A DNA stretch of 63,516 nt, from the NCBI GenBank assembly GCA_018268995.1, contig JAFDVL010000020.1, positions 1-63,516 of the forward strand, read 5' to 3'. Source of the DNA: Acidobacteriota bacterium. GTDB lineage: Bacteria > Acidobacteriota > Blastocatellia > RBC074. This document shows positions 8,675 through 17,890 of the stretch, one piece after another. A model generated the notes under the pieces. The model was given only the letters and a program-made list of their open reading frames with translations. It was not told where the DNA came from and did no database searches. The position numbers were made by a program, and so were the translations under genes. Numbering within the stretch: position 1 is the first letter of the stretch; every line of letters begins with the position of its first letter.

Positions 8675-10309
8675 CTATCCTGCCTGAGCTGGGGGCGTGC
8701 TGGGCTGTGTTGCATTTCGATGCGAGATCGCCATCAACATTCCTAACATCACAAAGCAGGTGATTAACGACCATCCACCGTGGCTTACGAACGGCAATGT
8801 GATTCCGGTCATCGGCAGCATCCGAATGACGCCGCCAATATTCACTATCGCCTGAAAACACAGGAATGCGGTGATGCCTGTCGCAATCAGTTTCGTGAAC
8901 ATATCGCCCGCATCAATCGCGGTTCTCATCCCCGCAATCATCAAAATGATGATGCCGAGAATGATGATGAACCCGCCCACTAATCCAGTTTCCTCTGCCA
9001 GCGAAGCATAAATAAAATCCGAATCTGCAATCGGCACAATTTCGGGGAAGCCTCGCCCCAACCCTGCGCCCAAAACCTGCCCGTCGCTTACGCCAAACAA
9101 TGCCTGGGTGGGTTGAAACGCATAGGAGTTGTACCAGGCTTCATCGTTGGAGAGGCCGCGTTCTTTCAGACGATCTGCTTCTTTTTCCCACCACCAGTCG
9201 TTTTCCGGGTCAGGGGGCGTTTCGGCATGCAACCACAAATGAAACCGTTGATGAATGCGGCGCGGAACGCCAAGGCTGACAACATTCTTAACACGTTCGA
9301 CCGCACCAACCTGTGCCTGATCGGTGAAAATATTGACGACCGTGTTGTAAATACCTGCGGCGAAGATCGAGACTGTCAACAACCCTACAATCATCAAAAT
9401 CGCCACTGTGACCTGCGGCAAACGGCGCACGGCAACGATGTACAACGTCACATATGCGCCAAAAAATACGAGCATTTGCCCAAAGTCAGAGAGCGCAAAA
9501 AACGGAATCAAGGGCATTGCCGCAACCGCCAGAAATGGCAACAGAAAGCGCAGCGATGGAATGCCCCAGTACGTCCGCGAAAGGTTGCGATAATGATCGG
9601 CCAGGATGCCTGCATAGCTGATCAAAAAGGTAATCTTCACCGGTTCCCACGGTGTTGTGTTGCCGAGAAATTTGCCTGCGCTTGAACCAATCACCGCAAT
9701 CAGCAGGAATGGAACGGTCGTCACAATGCCAATCAAAAAGCTATGCCGTTGCAGCCATAACAATACGTCGTCGCGTTTGAGAAACGAAAAGGCGAGTGCA
9801 AAACCGATAAGCGCAAGGATCGGAATGTAGCTGGAAGGTGAAGTGAAGATGCGCCCAATTGTCCAATAGCGTTCTTCCTGTACGGTATCCGCCTGCACCG
9901 GAATCTGGAAATTCGCATTGCCGAATAACGCCTTTTTCTTGTCAGCATCGTAATGCTCGTTAACGTAGCGTTGCCGCAAGGTTTGCGTTTTCTCAATGCG
10001 GGCGGCGGACTTGGAACGGGCACTGTATTCGGGGTCCGTAAACAGGCGATATTGCGCTACCATCCCGACGCTGAAGAGCAAAATGCCAAGTGTGTACAAG
10101 GCAAAATTCCCTTTAAATTTGTGCCGTCGGATCAGCCATAAAAACACAAACAAAATCGGCAACAGCAAAAATAAATCGCGTGCCGCCAGCATGAACGACG
10201 GGGAAAACCCGCGTGTGACACCAGCGCGGTAGATGGCGAGATACGCGACCGCATTCAGCGCGAACAAAACGAAGAGTAGAAGTAAATGGGACGAGGGGCG
10301 ATTTCGCAT
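8675..10309 (-). CDS. SEDS family protein (FtsW/RodA/SpoVE-like)
   Basis: 544 residues with about ten membrane helices. SEDS proteins are peptidoglycan glycosyltransferases that work with a class B PBP in the inner membrane. The C-terminal family signature is recognisable: [11 protein letters not shown], then [14 protein letters not shown] and [10 protein letters not shown]. The last part departs from the usual SYGGSS. An enlarged extracytoplasmic region after the fourth or fifth helix (about 105-165, rich in charge) and another around 310-390 make it longer than classical FtsW or RodA (about 370-410). No PBP or MreBCD gene adjoins it; mutM lies upstream. FtsW and RodA cannot be told apart from this alone, so I give no symbol. 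Confidence 0.85.
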   Translation of the reverse strand: MRNRPSSHLLLLFVLFALNAVAYLAIYRAGVTRGFSPSFMLAARDLFLLLPILFVFLWLIRRHKFKGNFALYTLGILLFSVGMVAQYRLFTDPEYSARSKSAARIEKTQTLRQRYVNEHYDADKKKALFGNANFQIPVQADTVQEERYWTIGRIFTSPSSYIPILALIGFALAFSFLKRDDVLLWLQRHSFLIGIVTTVPFLLIAVIGSSAGKFLGNTTPWEPVKITFLISYAGILADHYRNLSRTYWGIPSLRFLLPFLAVAAMPLIPFFALSDFGQMLVFFGAYVTLYIVAVRRLPQVTVAILMIVGLLTVSIFAAGIYNTVVNIFTDQAQVGAVERVKNVVSLGVPRRIHQRFHLWLHAETPPDPENDWWWEKEADRLKERGLSNDEAWYNSYAFQPTQALFGVSDGQVLGAGLGRGFPEIVPIADSDFIYASLAEETGLVGGFIIILGIIILMIAGMRTAIDAGDMFTKLIATGITAFLCFQAIVNIGGVIRMLPMTGITLPFVSHGGWSLITCFVMLGMLMAISHRNATQPSTPPAQAG

Positions 10310-10358
10310 TCAGTTTGCCTCGGTAATGGTACGAGCAAAGCCGCGCCTTTGTTCTTAC

Positions 10359-11192
10359 CTAACGGCTTTGACATTTGCTGCAATAATACGTCGAACGACC
10401 GCCTTGCACAAAACGTTGGATGGGAGTTTGGCAGGTGTAACAGGGAAGCCCTTCGCGTTCATAAACCTTCGTCATCGTTTCGTATACGCCTCCGGTGTAG
10501 CTGCCAGATACCTCTTCGGGATTTGTATTCATGGTGCTGTTGTTGGCGATTGCTTCGCTTAGGACGGCTACGATTTCACGATGCAGCACCGTCGTCCGTG
10601 GTTTGGAAAGTTGGCTGGAAATCAGGAGCGGGTTGATTTTTGCGCGATGTAGCGCTTCTGAAACATAAATGTTTCCCAACCCAAGAACTTTGGTTTGGTC
10701 GAGAAGCGTTAGTTTGATCGGTTGTTTGCTGCGGCTCAGAACTGCGTGCAGATAGTTTGCGGTAAACGCTTCGCCGAATGGTTCTGGCGCAAGTTTGCTT
10801 AAATGCCGCACCTGACTGAGTTCCGCCGTTTTCGCAATGTGCATCAATCCAAAATGTCGCTGATCGGCAAACGCTAGCTTTTTTGCATTGTCCAGCAGGA
10901 AGAGCGCGTGCGTGTGCGGCGGATTCGCCTGATCCTGCTCCAGATAAAGAAACCGACCGGTCATCCGCAAATGCACCAACAACGAGCGCGCATTATCGAA
11001 GTGCAGCAGGATATGTTTGCCCCGCCGAGAGGCTTCCTGAATGGTCGCGTTGCGTAACCAGGCGGCAAATTGGCGTGGCGTATTTTCAGGCGCAAGGCCG
11101 GGGCGGATGAGTTGGGCTTTCAGAATCGTGCGGTGGGTGACGAGCTTCTGTAAATGTCGCACGACCATTTCGACTTCAGGCAATTCTGGCAT
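10359..11192 (-). CDS. mutM: Formamidopyrimidine-DNA glycosylase (Fpg/MutM)
   Basis: 277 residues from the ATG at 11192. The frame is open further upstream, but MPELPEVE must be the N-terminus because Pro2 (after Met removal the catalytic amine) and Glu3 are essential. Also seen are a lysine in RRGKHILL, matching the conserved Lys of the N-terminal domain, the H2TH region (LLDQTKVLGLGNIYVSEAL), and a complete C-terminal zinc finger (CYTC...CSKC). The enzyme removes 8-oxoguanine and FapyG from DNA and nicks the abasic site. It lies 49 bases upstream of the SEDS gene, same strand; the pairing is probably only positional. Confidence 0.95.
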   Translation of the reverse strand: MPELPEVEMVVRHLQKLVTHRTILKAQLIRPGLAPENTPRQFAAWLRNATIQEASRRGKHILLHFDNARSLLVHLRMTGRFLYLEQDQANPPHTHALFLLDNAKKLAFADQRHFGLMHIAKTAELSQVRHLSKLAPEPFGEAFTANYLHAVLSRSKQPIKLTLLDQTKVLGLGNIYVSEALHRAKINPLLISSQLSKPRTTVLHREIVAVLSEAIANNSTMNTNPEEVSGSYTGGVYETMTKVYEREGLPCYTCQTPIQRFVQGGRSTYYCSKCQSR

Positions 11193-11502
11193 AGCAAATT
11201 GATGGAATCGCGTTAACAGTTTTCTCGAAAGACGGCTACCATACCCGCGAAACAGACACTTGACAAGGAACCCGGCACGTTCATTTTTCTGAGCTTCAGC
11301 TTTGTTCGTCTGCCTTGGTCTAACTTGTCGCAGCACTGTCGCAAAATGTCTCAGTGGAACTGGAAGCTGGGTGGAAATAAGTCTATTAAAAGCAACAATC
11401 CGTCAACGGCACAACGGTTGCCAACACGAAAGTCGCCTCGGTCGTTATCTCAACCCAACCTGAATTCCATCCGGCCCTGTAACCAGAGAAAGAGAACTCT
11501 CC
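11193..11502. other. Divergent intergenic region mutM / htrA-like
   Basis: 310 bases between the corrected mutM start and the HtrA-like start. It must hold two divergent promoters, but I could not assign a convincing -35/-10 pair. I see no RNA gene and no strong hairpin. Confidence 0.5.
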
Positions 11503-12234
11503 ATGAAAACGATTTCAAGCCAGCTGTCAGGGATTACGATTGCCAAAATCTTGTTTTTATCGCTTGGGTTCATCCTTGGCGCGAATACGTTACAAGCGCA
11601 ATCTCAGCGCGATTTGTTTCGCCGTGTGATGCCATCGGTGGTGATTGTTCACAGTGAGAAAAAGACGGCAGTACATTCTGCCCTTGAGACTTCGATGCCC
11701 ACGCCACCCATCGGTTCTGGCGCACTGATTTCTGCGGATGGTCAGGTGCTGACATCCGCTTCAGTGGTGCAAGGCGCTAAACAGGTCGAGGTTGAGTTCT
11801 TTAATGGGACTCGCGTTTCGGCCCGCGTGGTTGCCTCCTCGCCGTTTGCCGATGTGGCGCTGCTGCAACTGGAGCGCGTGCCGGAAAAAGCTATCGTTGC
11901 AAAATTAGGTGATTCTTCACTCACGGCAATCGGCGATCAGGTGTTTATGGTCGGGTCTTCGGCTGGCATTGCGCAGTCGCTGGCAGTGAGTTGGGTGAGT
12001 GCGCGACTGGCAAATGAAAAGACCGCAGACGCACCAGTTTCGCTTGAATTGTTACAGCTTGATGCAGCAGTAAAAACGGGAAATTCCGGTGGCCCGGTTT
12101 TCAATTTGAAAGGGGAAGTCATCGGAATCGTCAGTCACACACTGACAAAATCGAACAATGCGGCAAGAGCGGGTTTGGCTGTGACTTCCAACGTTGCGCG
12201 CAAATTGATGCTGGAAGGAAAAAAACGACAGTAA
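11503..12234 (+). CDS. HtrA/DegP-like trypsin-fold protein lacking catalytic His and PDZ
   Basis: 243 residues. The N-terminus (1-33) is a signal peptide or anchor ending LQAQ. The trypsin fold follows: GSGALISADGQVLT, then SASVV where HtrA proteases have the catalytic His (NNHVV or NAHVV); here Ser87 replaces His. The Asp (FADVALLQL, D117) and the nucleophile (TGNSGGPVF, S195) are kept. The protein ends right after the protease domain, so no PDZ domain is present. With two of three triad residues it is probably proteolytically inactive and may act as a binding or chaperone-like protein; this is inference. It stands alone, convergent with the toxin-antitoxin pair. Confidence 0.85.
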   Translation: MKTISSQLSGITIAKILFLSLGFILGANTLQAQSQRDLFRRVMPSVVIVHSEKKTAVHSALETSMPTPPIGSGALISADGQVLTSASVVQGAKQVEVEFFNGTRVSARVVASSPFADVALLQLERVPEKAIVAKLGDSSLTAIGDQVFMVGSSAGIAQSLAVSWVSARLANEKTADAPVSLELLQLDAAVKTGNSGGPVFNLKGEVIGIVSHTLTKSNNAARAGLAVTSNVARKLMLEGKKRQ

Positions 12235-12268
12235 TATTTGTGTCCGGTCAGCGCCCAGATCAAAAAGA

Positions 12269-12559
12269 TTAATTTAGCGGTTTCAACCCATCACGGGAAG
12301 TATGAATGACAGCCAGGACTTCGATACGATCCTCTTTGATGAGGTAGATAATGCGGTAACGACCTTCAATAATTTGGCGCACCTCTGATAGCTCATATTC
12401 TGGAACCATTTGTCCAGAATATGGAAAACTGACGATTTGTTTTGAGCGTCTCGTGATGCGGTCAACAATGCGTTTGGCATAATCCGGCGCAATGTGAGCG
12501 TAGTAATCGTGAATGGCTTGAAGCTGAGAAATCGCCGCAGCTGTCCAAAGCACTTTCAT
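12269..12559 (-). CDS. ParE/RelE-superfamily toxin
   Basis: 96 residues with the ParE-type pattern: N-terminal helical hairpin (AAISQLQAIHDYYAHI), FPYSGQMVPEYE and the C-terminal strands VRQIIEGRYRIIYLI with a closing HTSRD. ParE toxins inhibit DNA gyrase and RelE toxins cleave mRNA; sequence alone favours the ParE side. It overlaps the upstream antitoxin by 4 bases (12556-12559), the usual coupling in type II modules. Confidence 0.85.
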   Translation of the reverse strand: MKVLWTAAAISQLQAIHDYYAHIAPDYAKRIVDRITRRSKQIVSFPYSGQMVPEYELSEVRQIIEGRYRIIYLIKEDRIEVLAVIHTSRDGLKPLN

Positions 12560-12744
12560 GGCTGTAGTCCAAAATTAGCCCTTACCTCATCTATCTCTTT
12601 TACACGACCTGCTTCGCTGTCGCGGAGTCCTGCTTCGATTGCCTCGCGAATGATGATTTCATCCATCAGTTCCTGCCAGGTCAAATTGTCTGGGAGCCGA
12701 TTCAGAAGTCGTCGGGTTTCTTCTTTGACATCTACAACATTCAT
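12556..12744 (-). CDS. Type II antitoxin (short addiction-module component)
   Basis: 62 residues from the ATG at 12744; AAAGGTG lies 6 bases upstream, which argues against the in-frame GTG three codons earlier. The sequence matches the short antitoxins that accompany ParE/RelE toxins: an N-terminal ETRRLLNRLPDNLTW segment, then REAIEAGLRDSEAGR and a Phe-Gly-Leu terminus. It would neutralise the toxin at 12269 and probably repress the pair. It begins 26 bases after the phosphohexomutase stop codon, so it may be read through from that gene. Confidence 0.85.
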   Translation of the reverse strand: MNVVDVKEETRRLLNRLPDNLTWQELMDEIIIREAIEAGLRDSEAGRVKEIDEVRANFGLQP

Positions 12745-12770
12745 AAAGCACACCTTTCAATAAGAATGAT

Positions 12771-14192
12771 CTATTCTACTGCCAGTCGTTCGCCTTCATC
12801 AATCAGCTTGGTCATCTTCTCAATCGAAGTTGCTTCGCAATAGACGCGCAAAATTGGCTCTGTGCCGGACTGACGGAACAGAATCCAGCTTTCGTCATCG
12901 AAGATCAATTTTGAGCCATCGAGTGTTGCGACTTTTTCGACCTTGCAGCCCGCGAATTCGCTCGGCGTGTTCTCACGCATTGTTTCGACAAGCTGTTGGC
13001 CTTTCGCAATCGGGACGTGCAGGTCGCGGCGTTCAAAATGGAATTCGCCAAATTCTTTCCAGATCGCGCGCACAAGTTCTGACGGCTTTAAGCCGGATTG
13101 CAAAACGGCTTCGAGCAGGAGCAGGCAATTGAAAACGCCATCGCGTTCAGGGATGTGAATGCTGGTTCCGATGCCGCCGGATTCTTCGCCGCCGACCAAA
13201 AAGTCATTTGCCGGATCAAGCATGATTGCGCCGATATGCTTGAATCCAATTGGCACTTCAAACAAACGAAAGCCGAAGCTTTCCGCCATCCGACGCACAA
13301 TCACGGATTGCGAGAACGTCCGAACGACTGAGCCTTTCAATCCTTTGTTGCGAACCAGATGCAACAACAAAATCGCCAGAATCTGATGCGTGTTGATGTA
13401 TTCGCCGTTTTCGTCCATCGCTCCAACGCGGTCAGCATCGCCGTCCGTGGCCAGTCCGATCAACGCGCCACGTTCCCGAATTGCTTGCGAAAGCGCGCCT
13501 AAATGTTGTGGCATTGGTTCCGGGAAGACTCCGCCAAACAGCGGGTCACGATTGGCGCGAATGGTTTCGACTTGCAGTTTGCCGCCTGAGAGAAAACTTT
13601 CAATCCAGCGCCCGCCTGTACCGTGCATCGGATCAGCAATGACAATGCCTTCAGCGTTTTTCAGGCGATTCAAATCAATGATTGACGCAACGTGTTTCCG
13701 ATAATCATCGTTCGGTTCGATGACATTGATGACGCCTTTGGCCTGACCTTCGGCGAGTGAGATTTTGACGGGCGGATTTTTGCCGATTTCGGCTTCGATC
13801 AGAGCTGTGATTTCAGGCGTGGCTGCACCGCCAAAGGGCGCTTTGAATTTGTAGCCGTTGAAATCCGGCGGATTGTGCGAAGCCGTGATGACGACACCGC
13901 CATCAAGTCCGCGTTTCTTGACTTCAAAGGAAACGATAGGCGTGGGCACATCCTGATTGAACAGGTCTACGATGAAGCCGTTGCCTGCGAGCACCTCCGC
14001 CGTGCGCGCCGCAAAATGTTCCGACAAAAAGCGGCGATCATAGCCTACGATGACTTTTGGCGTGCTGGTCGTGTTCTGCGTTTTGATGTAATCCGCCAGC
14101 GCCTGCGTGACGATCTCAACGTTCTCATAGGTGTAATCTTCGGCGATGCGGGCGCGCCAGCCGTCCGTTCCAAATTTGATGATTGAAGTCAT
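12771..14192 (-). CDS. Phosphoglucomutase/phosphomannomutase
   Basis: 473 residues, full length for the alpha-D-phosphohexomutase superfamily. All four signature loops are present: the phosphoserine loop (VVITASHNPP), the metal loop (ATDGDADRVG), the sugar-binding loop (GGEESGG) and the phosphate-binding loop (RQSGTEPILRVY). It interconverts hexose 1- and 6-phosphates; glucose versus mannose preference cannot be read from the sequence. The start has AGGAAC upstream and lies 5 bases after the OmpA stop codon, third in the order nucleotidyltransferase-OmpA-mutase, which supports a role in sugar-nucleotide supply for the envelope. Confidence 0.93.
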   Translation of the reverse strand: MTSIIKFGTDGWRARIAEDYTYENVEIVTQALADYIKTQNTTSTPKVIVGYDRRFLSEHFAARTAEVLAGNGFIVDLFNQDVPTPIVSFEVKKRGLDGGVVITASHNPPDFNGYKFKAPFGGAATPEITALIEAEIGKNPPVKISLAEGQAKGVINVIEPNDDYRKHVASIIDLNRLKNAEGIVIADPMHGTGGRWIESFLSGGKLQVETIRANRDPLFGGVFPEPMPQHLGALSQAIRERGALIGLATDGDADRVGAMDENGEYINTHQILAILLLHLVRNKGLKGSVVRTFSQSVIVRRMAESFGFRLFEVPIGFKHIGAIMLDPANDFLVGGEESGGIGTSIHIPERDGVFNCLLLLEAVLQSGLKPSELVRAIWKEFGEFHFERRDLHVPIAKGQQLVETMRENTPSEFAGCKVEKVATLDGSKLIFDDESWILFRQSGTEPILRVYCEATSIEKMTKLIDEGERLAVE

Positions 14193-14197
14193 AGTTC

Positions 14198-14737
14198 CTA
14201 TTTGTTCTCAGGGCAAACTGTTCCTGCGATTTTACCGCCGCCATCGGTTGGCATTCCGCCGATAGCTCTGCCGCGCATTTCGGCCATCGCAATTTCAATG
14301 CGCTGATTTTGTGCGCGTCCTTCGGGCGTATCGTTCGCGGCAACAGGTTTCGTGCTGCCAAAGCCGACGGGTAACAGGCGTTTGCATTCCACGCCGTGTT
14401 CGACCAGCCATTTGGCGACAGCGAGGGCGCGTTTTTCTGTGAGAGTTTGGTTTGTTGCGGGTTGTCCTTGATTGTCTGAATGCGCTTCGATACGAACAAG
14501 CGTGATGGACGTTTTATCCGCCAGAAATGCTTTGATGTGATTGAGCGCCGCGTCGCTTTCCGGCAGTAATTTATCAGTGCCCGTTGCGAAAATGATTGGC
14601 TTGGGAAGTTTAAGTCGCCCGCCTTCTATCGCAAAGGCTGGCTTTTCCTGCGTGGCGGATGTTTTGGTCGCGCTGAAAACCGCAAGCAGGATTAACGCTA
14701 AGGAGAGGATGAACCAATAACTCTTAAATCTGCTCAT
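14198..14737 (-). CDS. OmpA-family outer membrane/peptidoglycan-binding protein
   Basis: 179 residues. AGGAGG precedes the ATG. An N-terminal hydrophobic segment (about 8-26) is a signal peptide or anchor. Residues about 45-165 are an OmpA C-terminal domain: FATGTDKLLPESDAAL, IEAHSDNQG, LTEKRALAVAKWLVEHGV, VGFGSTKPVAANDTPEGRAQNQRIEI, with the Asp and Arg that bind diaminopimelate. It lacks an N-terminal barrel, so it is a periplasmic peptidoglycan-binding module. It lies between the nucleotidyltransferase (20-base gap) and the mutase (5-base gap). Confidence 0.9.
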   Translation of the reverse strand: MSRFKSYWFILSLALILLAVFSATKTSATQEKPAFAIEGGRLKLPKPIIFATGTDKLLPESDAALNHIKAFLADKTSITLVRIEAHSDNQGQPATNQTLTEKRALAVAKWLVEHGVECKRLLPVGFGSTKPVAANDTPEGRAQNQRIEIAMAEMRGRAIGGMPTDGGGKIAGTVCPENK

Positions 14738-14757
14738 TTGTGCCTCCTGCCCTGGGT

Positions 14758-15792
14758 TTACGCAATGGTGTAGTCCGTCAAGGAACTCTTATCTCCCAGA
14801 ATGACGCCATCAATCACGGAATTCTTGCCGATGATACCACTCTTGCCAATGACGGAATTACGGATCATCGCTTCTTTGCCGATACGTGAAGCTGCCCAAA
14901 TGACGGAGTTTTCGATTTTGGCTTTTTCTTCAATGATGCAGTTCGGGCCGATAACAGAATTGATGATTTCGACGCCGGGTTTGAGCGTGCAGCTTGGATC
15001 AATGACAGAAACATGATCTGTTTTCGGCGCTTCGCCTGTGCCACTGAATGGCGGGAGGCCGTGCCGATATACCGGATGCGATTGCACGCGGTCATTGATC
15101 AGATCAAAGTTCGCTTGCAGATAGCTTTGCGGTTTTCCGATGTCAAGCCAGTAATCGTTCCACACATAGGAATAAAACGGCTCGCCAGCTTTCAGGATCG
15201 AAGGGAAAATTTGGTACTCAAAGGAATAGGTCTCGCCTGCCGGGACGTAGTTCAAAATATGCGGCTCAAGAATGTAGCAGCCCGCATTAATCGTATTGGC
15301 CTTCGTTTCTCCCGGCTTGGGCTTTTCGACAAAGCGTTGTACGCGACCTTCGCTGTCAGTTTCGACCACACCATAGGCGCTGACATCTTCTACCGGAACC
15401 AAAACGACGGTTGCGGCGGCTTTGCGTTCCTTGTGGAAGGCCACGATCTTCGCCAAATCCATGTCGGTGAGCACGTCGCCGTTGAAGACAATCGCCGTTT
15501 CCGACAAATGTTTCTCGGCGTTTTTATATGCGCCCCCTGTACCAAGTGGCGAAGCTTCGACCGCGTAATGAATCCGCACGCCGTAATCCTGGCCATCGGA
15601 AAAAATTTCTTCGATTTTGCCCGGTTGATACGACAGCGAAAGCGTAATGTCTTTGACGTTCGCTCGCTTTAGTAAATCAATTTGGTAATTGAGAAAGGGC
15701 CTGTTGACGATAGGCACAACGGGCTTCGGCGTATGGATTGTGAGTGGCCTGAGCCGTGTGCCTTTTCCTCCAGCTAGAATTAACGCTTGCAT
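14758..15792 (-). CDS. Sugar-1-phosphate nucleotidyltransferase (GDP-mannose pyrophosphorylase-like)
   Basis: 344 residues. The N-terminal nucleotidyltransferase domain begins ALILAGGKGTRLRPLT followed by PKPVVPI, the nucleotide-binding signature; VFNGDVLTDMD supplies the catalytic Asp. After about residue 265 comes a left-handed beta-helix of hexapeptide repeats (GVEIINSVIGPNCII, SVIGKSGIIGKNSVI). This layout fits mannose-1-phosphate guanylyltransferase or a bacterial glucose-1-phosphate thymidylyl/uridylyltransferase. With the mutase two genes downstream it would make an activated hexose for polysaccharide. No clear Shine-Dalgarno precedes the ATG. It is the first gene of this unit, divergent from the NHL protein. 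Confidence 0.9.
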   Translation of the reverse strand: MQALILAGGKGTRLRPLTIHTPKPVVPIVNRPFLNYQIDLLKRANVKDITLSLSYQPGKIEEIFSDGQDYGVRIHYAVEASPLGTGGAYKNAEKHLSETAIVFNGDVLTDMDLAKIVAFHKERKAAATVVLVPVEDVSAYGVVETDSEGRVQRFVEKPKPGETKANTINAGCYILEPHILNYVPAGETYSFEYQIFPSILKAGEPFYSYVWNDYWLDIGKPQSYLQANFDLINDRVQSHPVYRHGLPPFSGTGEAPKTDHVSVIDPSCTLKPGVEIINSVIGPNCIIEEKAKIENSVIWAASRIGKEAMIRNSVIGKSGIIGKNSVIDGVILGDKSSLTDYTIA

Positions 15793-16025
15793 TAACCAAT
15801 AACCTCTTGGATGTATTTGCCGCCACTAATTTTGTGGCAGGTCGTTCAGGCGCAAGCAGGAGCCAGTGCCGGTTATTTGATGCTTGGACGCTCGCGCAAA
15901 TCGCGCAGTGTAGCACCAAACCTATTTCGTTCAAAATGCGAAATGAGGGTTTGTAGACAATCATGGTTGCCTCGCGTATGATGAGCCATTCGTTAGGTGC
16001 TACCTGAATCAGCAATACAATTATT

Positions 16026-17042
16026 ATGAGTGGATTAATCAAGAGCATATTGCCCCCAGCCGGGGTCGAAGGCGGCGAAGTTATCATCAGTTGTGATGCG
16101 TATGATGCGTCAGATTATCGTGATTGTCGGGTAACGTTTGACACAGAACCTGGACGTATTGTTTGCGCATCGCCCAATCGCGTCATTGCTGTGATTCCTG
16201 AAGGCAAAGGCGGCGGTGGCGAATTGCAACTTGATGGCGGGTTCTTTTCGGCACGGGGAAGTTTTACCTGGGGCACTCGTCTTGCCAGCGATTTACATCC
16301 TGTAGCCAATCCTGCAATTGATCCTGAGACGGGAAATATTTATGTGACATTGTCAGGAACGCGCGGGCAAAAAGTTCCGGTTTCGATTTACGAGATCACG
16401 CCTGACGGTGTTGTTGCGCCGTTTCTCTCGGATGTCATTAATCCGACAGGAATGGCATTTGATCGCACCGGCACATTGCATGTGACAAGCCGTTATGAAG
16501 GAACACTTTATCGCGTGACGCCTTTTAAGGAAGCTGAAACCATTGCTGAAGATTTGGGAGTCGCCACGGGACTGGCTTTTGACAGTCGGGGAAATGCTTT
16601 TGTTGGAGATCGCAGCGGCACAATTTACCGCGTCAATGAAATTGGTGAGGCCCGAACCTTTGCGACCTTGGAAGCCAGCGTGTCGGCATATCATTTGGCG
16701 TTCGGGCCGGATGGCGATTTGTATGTGACAGGCCCGACGGTGTCATCGTTCGATAGTGTTATGCGGATCAATTCGTTCGGCGAGGTCAGTAAATTTTATA
16801 CCGGTTTGGGACGGCCTCAGGGGATCGCCTTTGATGCTGAAGGGAACTGCTATGTGGCGGCTTCCTTGCGCGGACATCGGGGGATTATTCGTATTGCTCC
16901 TAATGGGCGGGATGCCGAGGTTGTGGTGGCAGGTGCGAATTTGGTTGGCCTCGCTTTTGATAGCGCGGGTGATATGATTATTGTCAGCACGCAACGTGTG
17001 TATCGTGCGCCTCTTGGTATCAAAGGATATTCAGTAGTTTGA
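16026..17042 (+). CDS. IPT/TIG-like domain plus NHL/SMP-30-type beta-propeller protein
   Basis: 338 residues without a signal peptide. The first 85 residues resemble an IPT/TIG Ig-like domain (INxILPPAGVEGG type opening, then VIAVIPEGKGGG). Residues about 95-335 are six propeller blades with repeated motifs such as AFDRTGTLHVTSR, AFDSRGNAFVGD, FGPDGDLYVTG and AFDAEGNCYVA, typical of NHL or gluconolactonase-like folds. No catalytic set was identified; a binding role is likely. Its stop codon lies 2 bases before the larE ATG, so the two are co-transcribed. Confidence 0.8.
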   Translation: MSGLIKSILPPAGVEGGEVIISCDAYDASDYRDCRVTFDTEPGRIVCASPNRVIAVIPEGKGGGGELQLDGGFFSARGSFTWGTRLASDLHPVANPAIDPETGNIYVTLSGTRGQKVPVSIYEITPDGVVAPFLSDVINPTGMAFDRTGTLHVTSRYEGTLYRVTPFKEAETIAEDLGVATGLAFDSRGNAFVGDRSGTIYRVNEIGEARTFATLEASVSAYHLAFGPDGDLYVTGPTVSSFDSVMRINSFGEVSKFYTGLGRPQGIAFDAEGNCYVAASLRGHRGIIRIAPNGRDAEVVVAGANLVGLAFDSAGDMIIVSTQRVYRAPLGIKGYSVV

Positions 17043-17044
17043 TT

Positions 17045-17890
17045 ATGGCTTTGGAAATTACCGAAATCACTGTAGCGCCTGAAGTCTTAGCGAAAGAACA
17101 ATCGCTCCGACAAATTTTGCGAACCATGAAATCAGCTATCATTGCTTTTTCTGGTGGTGTTGATAGTGCATATCTGGCGTATATCGCCACGCGGGAGTTA
17201 GGCGAAAGGGCGTTGGCTATTACCGGCGAAAGCCCAAGTTATCCTGATTTTCAACGGCAGGATGCCCTGGCAATTGTCCGTGATTTTTCCATCCCGCACG
17301 AAACGATTATTACAGAAGAAATCAATGACCCAAATTATCAGGCGAATCCCTCGAATCGTTGTTATTTTTGCAAGCACGAACTTTTTGACAAACTAAGCAC
17401 CGTTGCCAAAGATCGCGGATTTGCATTTGTTTGCGATGGCAATAATGCCGATGATGTGGGCGATTATCGTCCGGGGCGACAAGCGGCTGCTGAATTAAAT
17501 GTTCGCAGCCCGTTGATTGAAGCCAATCTGACGAAAAATGATATTCGTGTTTTAGCGTGTGCGGCTGGCTTACCTATTTGGGATCGCCCGGCTTCGGCCT
17601 GTTTGTCTTCACGCATTCCCTACGGCCTGCCCGTCACGATCCAAAAACTTTCGGATATTGAACGTGGCGAAGCCGCCTTGCGGAAATTAGGGTTTCATCA
17701 AATGCGCGTACGTCATCACAGCGAAATTGTTCGCATTGAAATTGCGCCCGATGAGCTTCCGCGAGCTTTGAATATTGACATGACCCGGAAAATCGTTGAA
17801 GCTTTTAAGCGTATTGGATTCAAATACATCACGCTTGATTTAGAGGGCTATCGGCAAGGTGCACTCAATGAGGTTCTGAGTGCCCCGTAA
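17045..17890 (+). CDS. larE: ATP-dependent sacrificial sulfur transferase LarE
   Basis: 281 residues from the ATG at 17045; an in-frame TTG at 17039 is possible, since AAAGGA lies about 12 bases before it. The PP-loop signature FSGGVDSAYLAY is at about 33-44, CYFCKHELFDKL at about 107, and PASACLSSRIPYG at about 180, where the Cys corresponds to the sacrificial cysteine of LarE. LarE adenylates and thiolates the pyridinium carboxylate intermediate that becomes the nickel-pincer nucleotide cofactor of lactate racemase. LarB, LarC and LarA are not in the window, so the partner genes must be elsewhere or this copy serves another sulfur-transfer step. Confidence 0.9.
   Translation: MALEITEITVAPEVLAKEQSLRQILRTMKSAIIAFSGGVDSAYLAYIATRELGERALAITGESPSYPDFQRQDALAIVRDFSIPHETIITEEINDPNYQANPSNRCYFCKHELFDKLSTVAKDRGFAFVCDGNNADDVGDYRPGRQAAAELNVRSPLIEANLTKNDIRVLACAAGLPIWDRPASACLSSRIPYGLPVTIQKLSDIERGEAALRKLGFHQMRVRHHSEIVRIEIAPDELPRALNIDMTRKIVEAFKRIGFKYITLDLEGYRQGALNEVLSAP

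Noticed and set aside
10359..11336. Longer mutM start 48 codons upstream
   Set aside because: Fpg needs an N-terminal Pro after Met removal, so MPELPE at 11192 must be the start.
11399..11425. Third copy of the CGTTGACGG-type repeat
   Set aside because: CCGTCAACGG occurs alone here, without the second arm or the internal hairpins, so chance similarity is likelier.
12269..12744. Mobile-element origin of the toxin-antitoxin pair
   Set aside because: No integrase, transposase or attachment-like repeats flank it; it simply follows the mutase gene.
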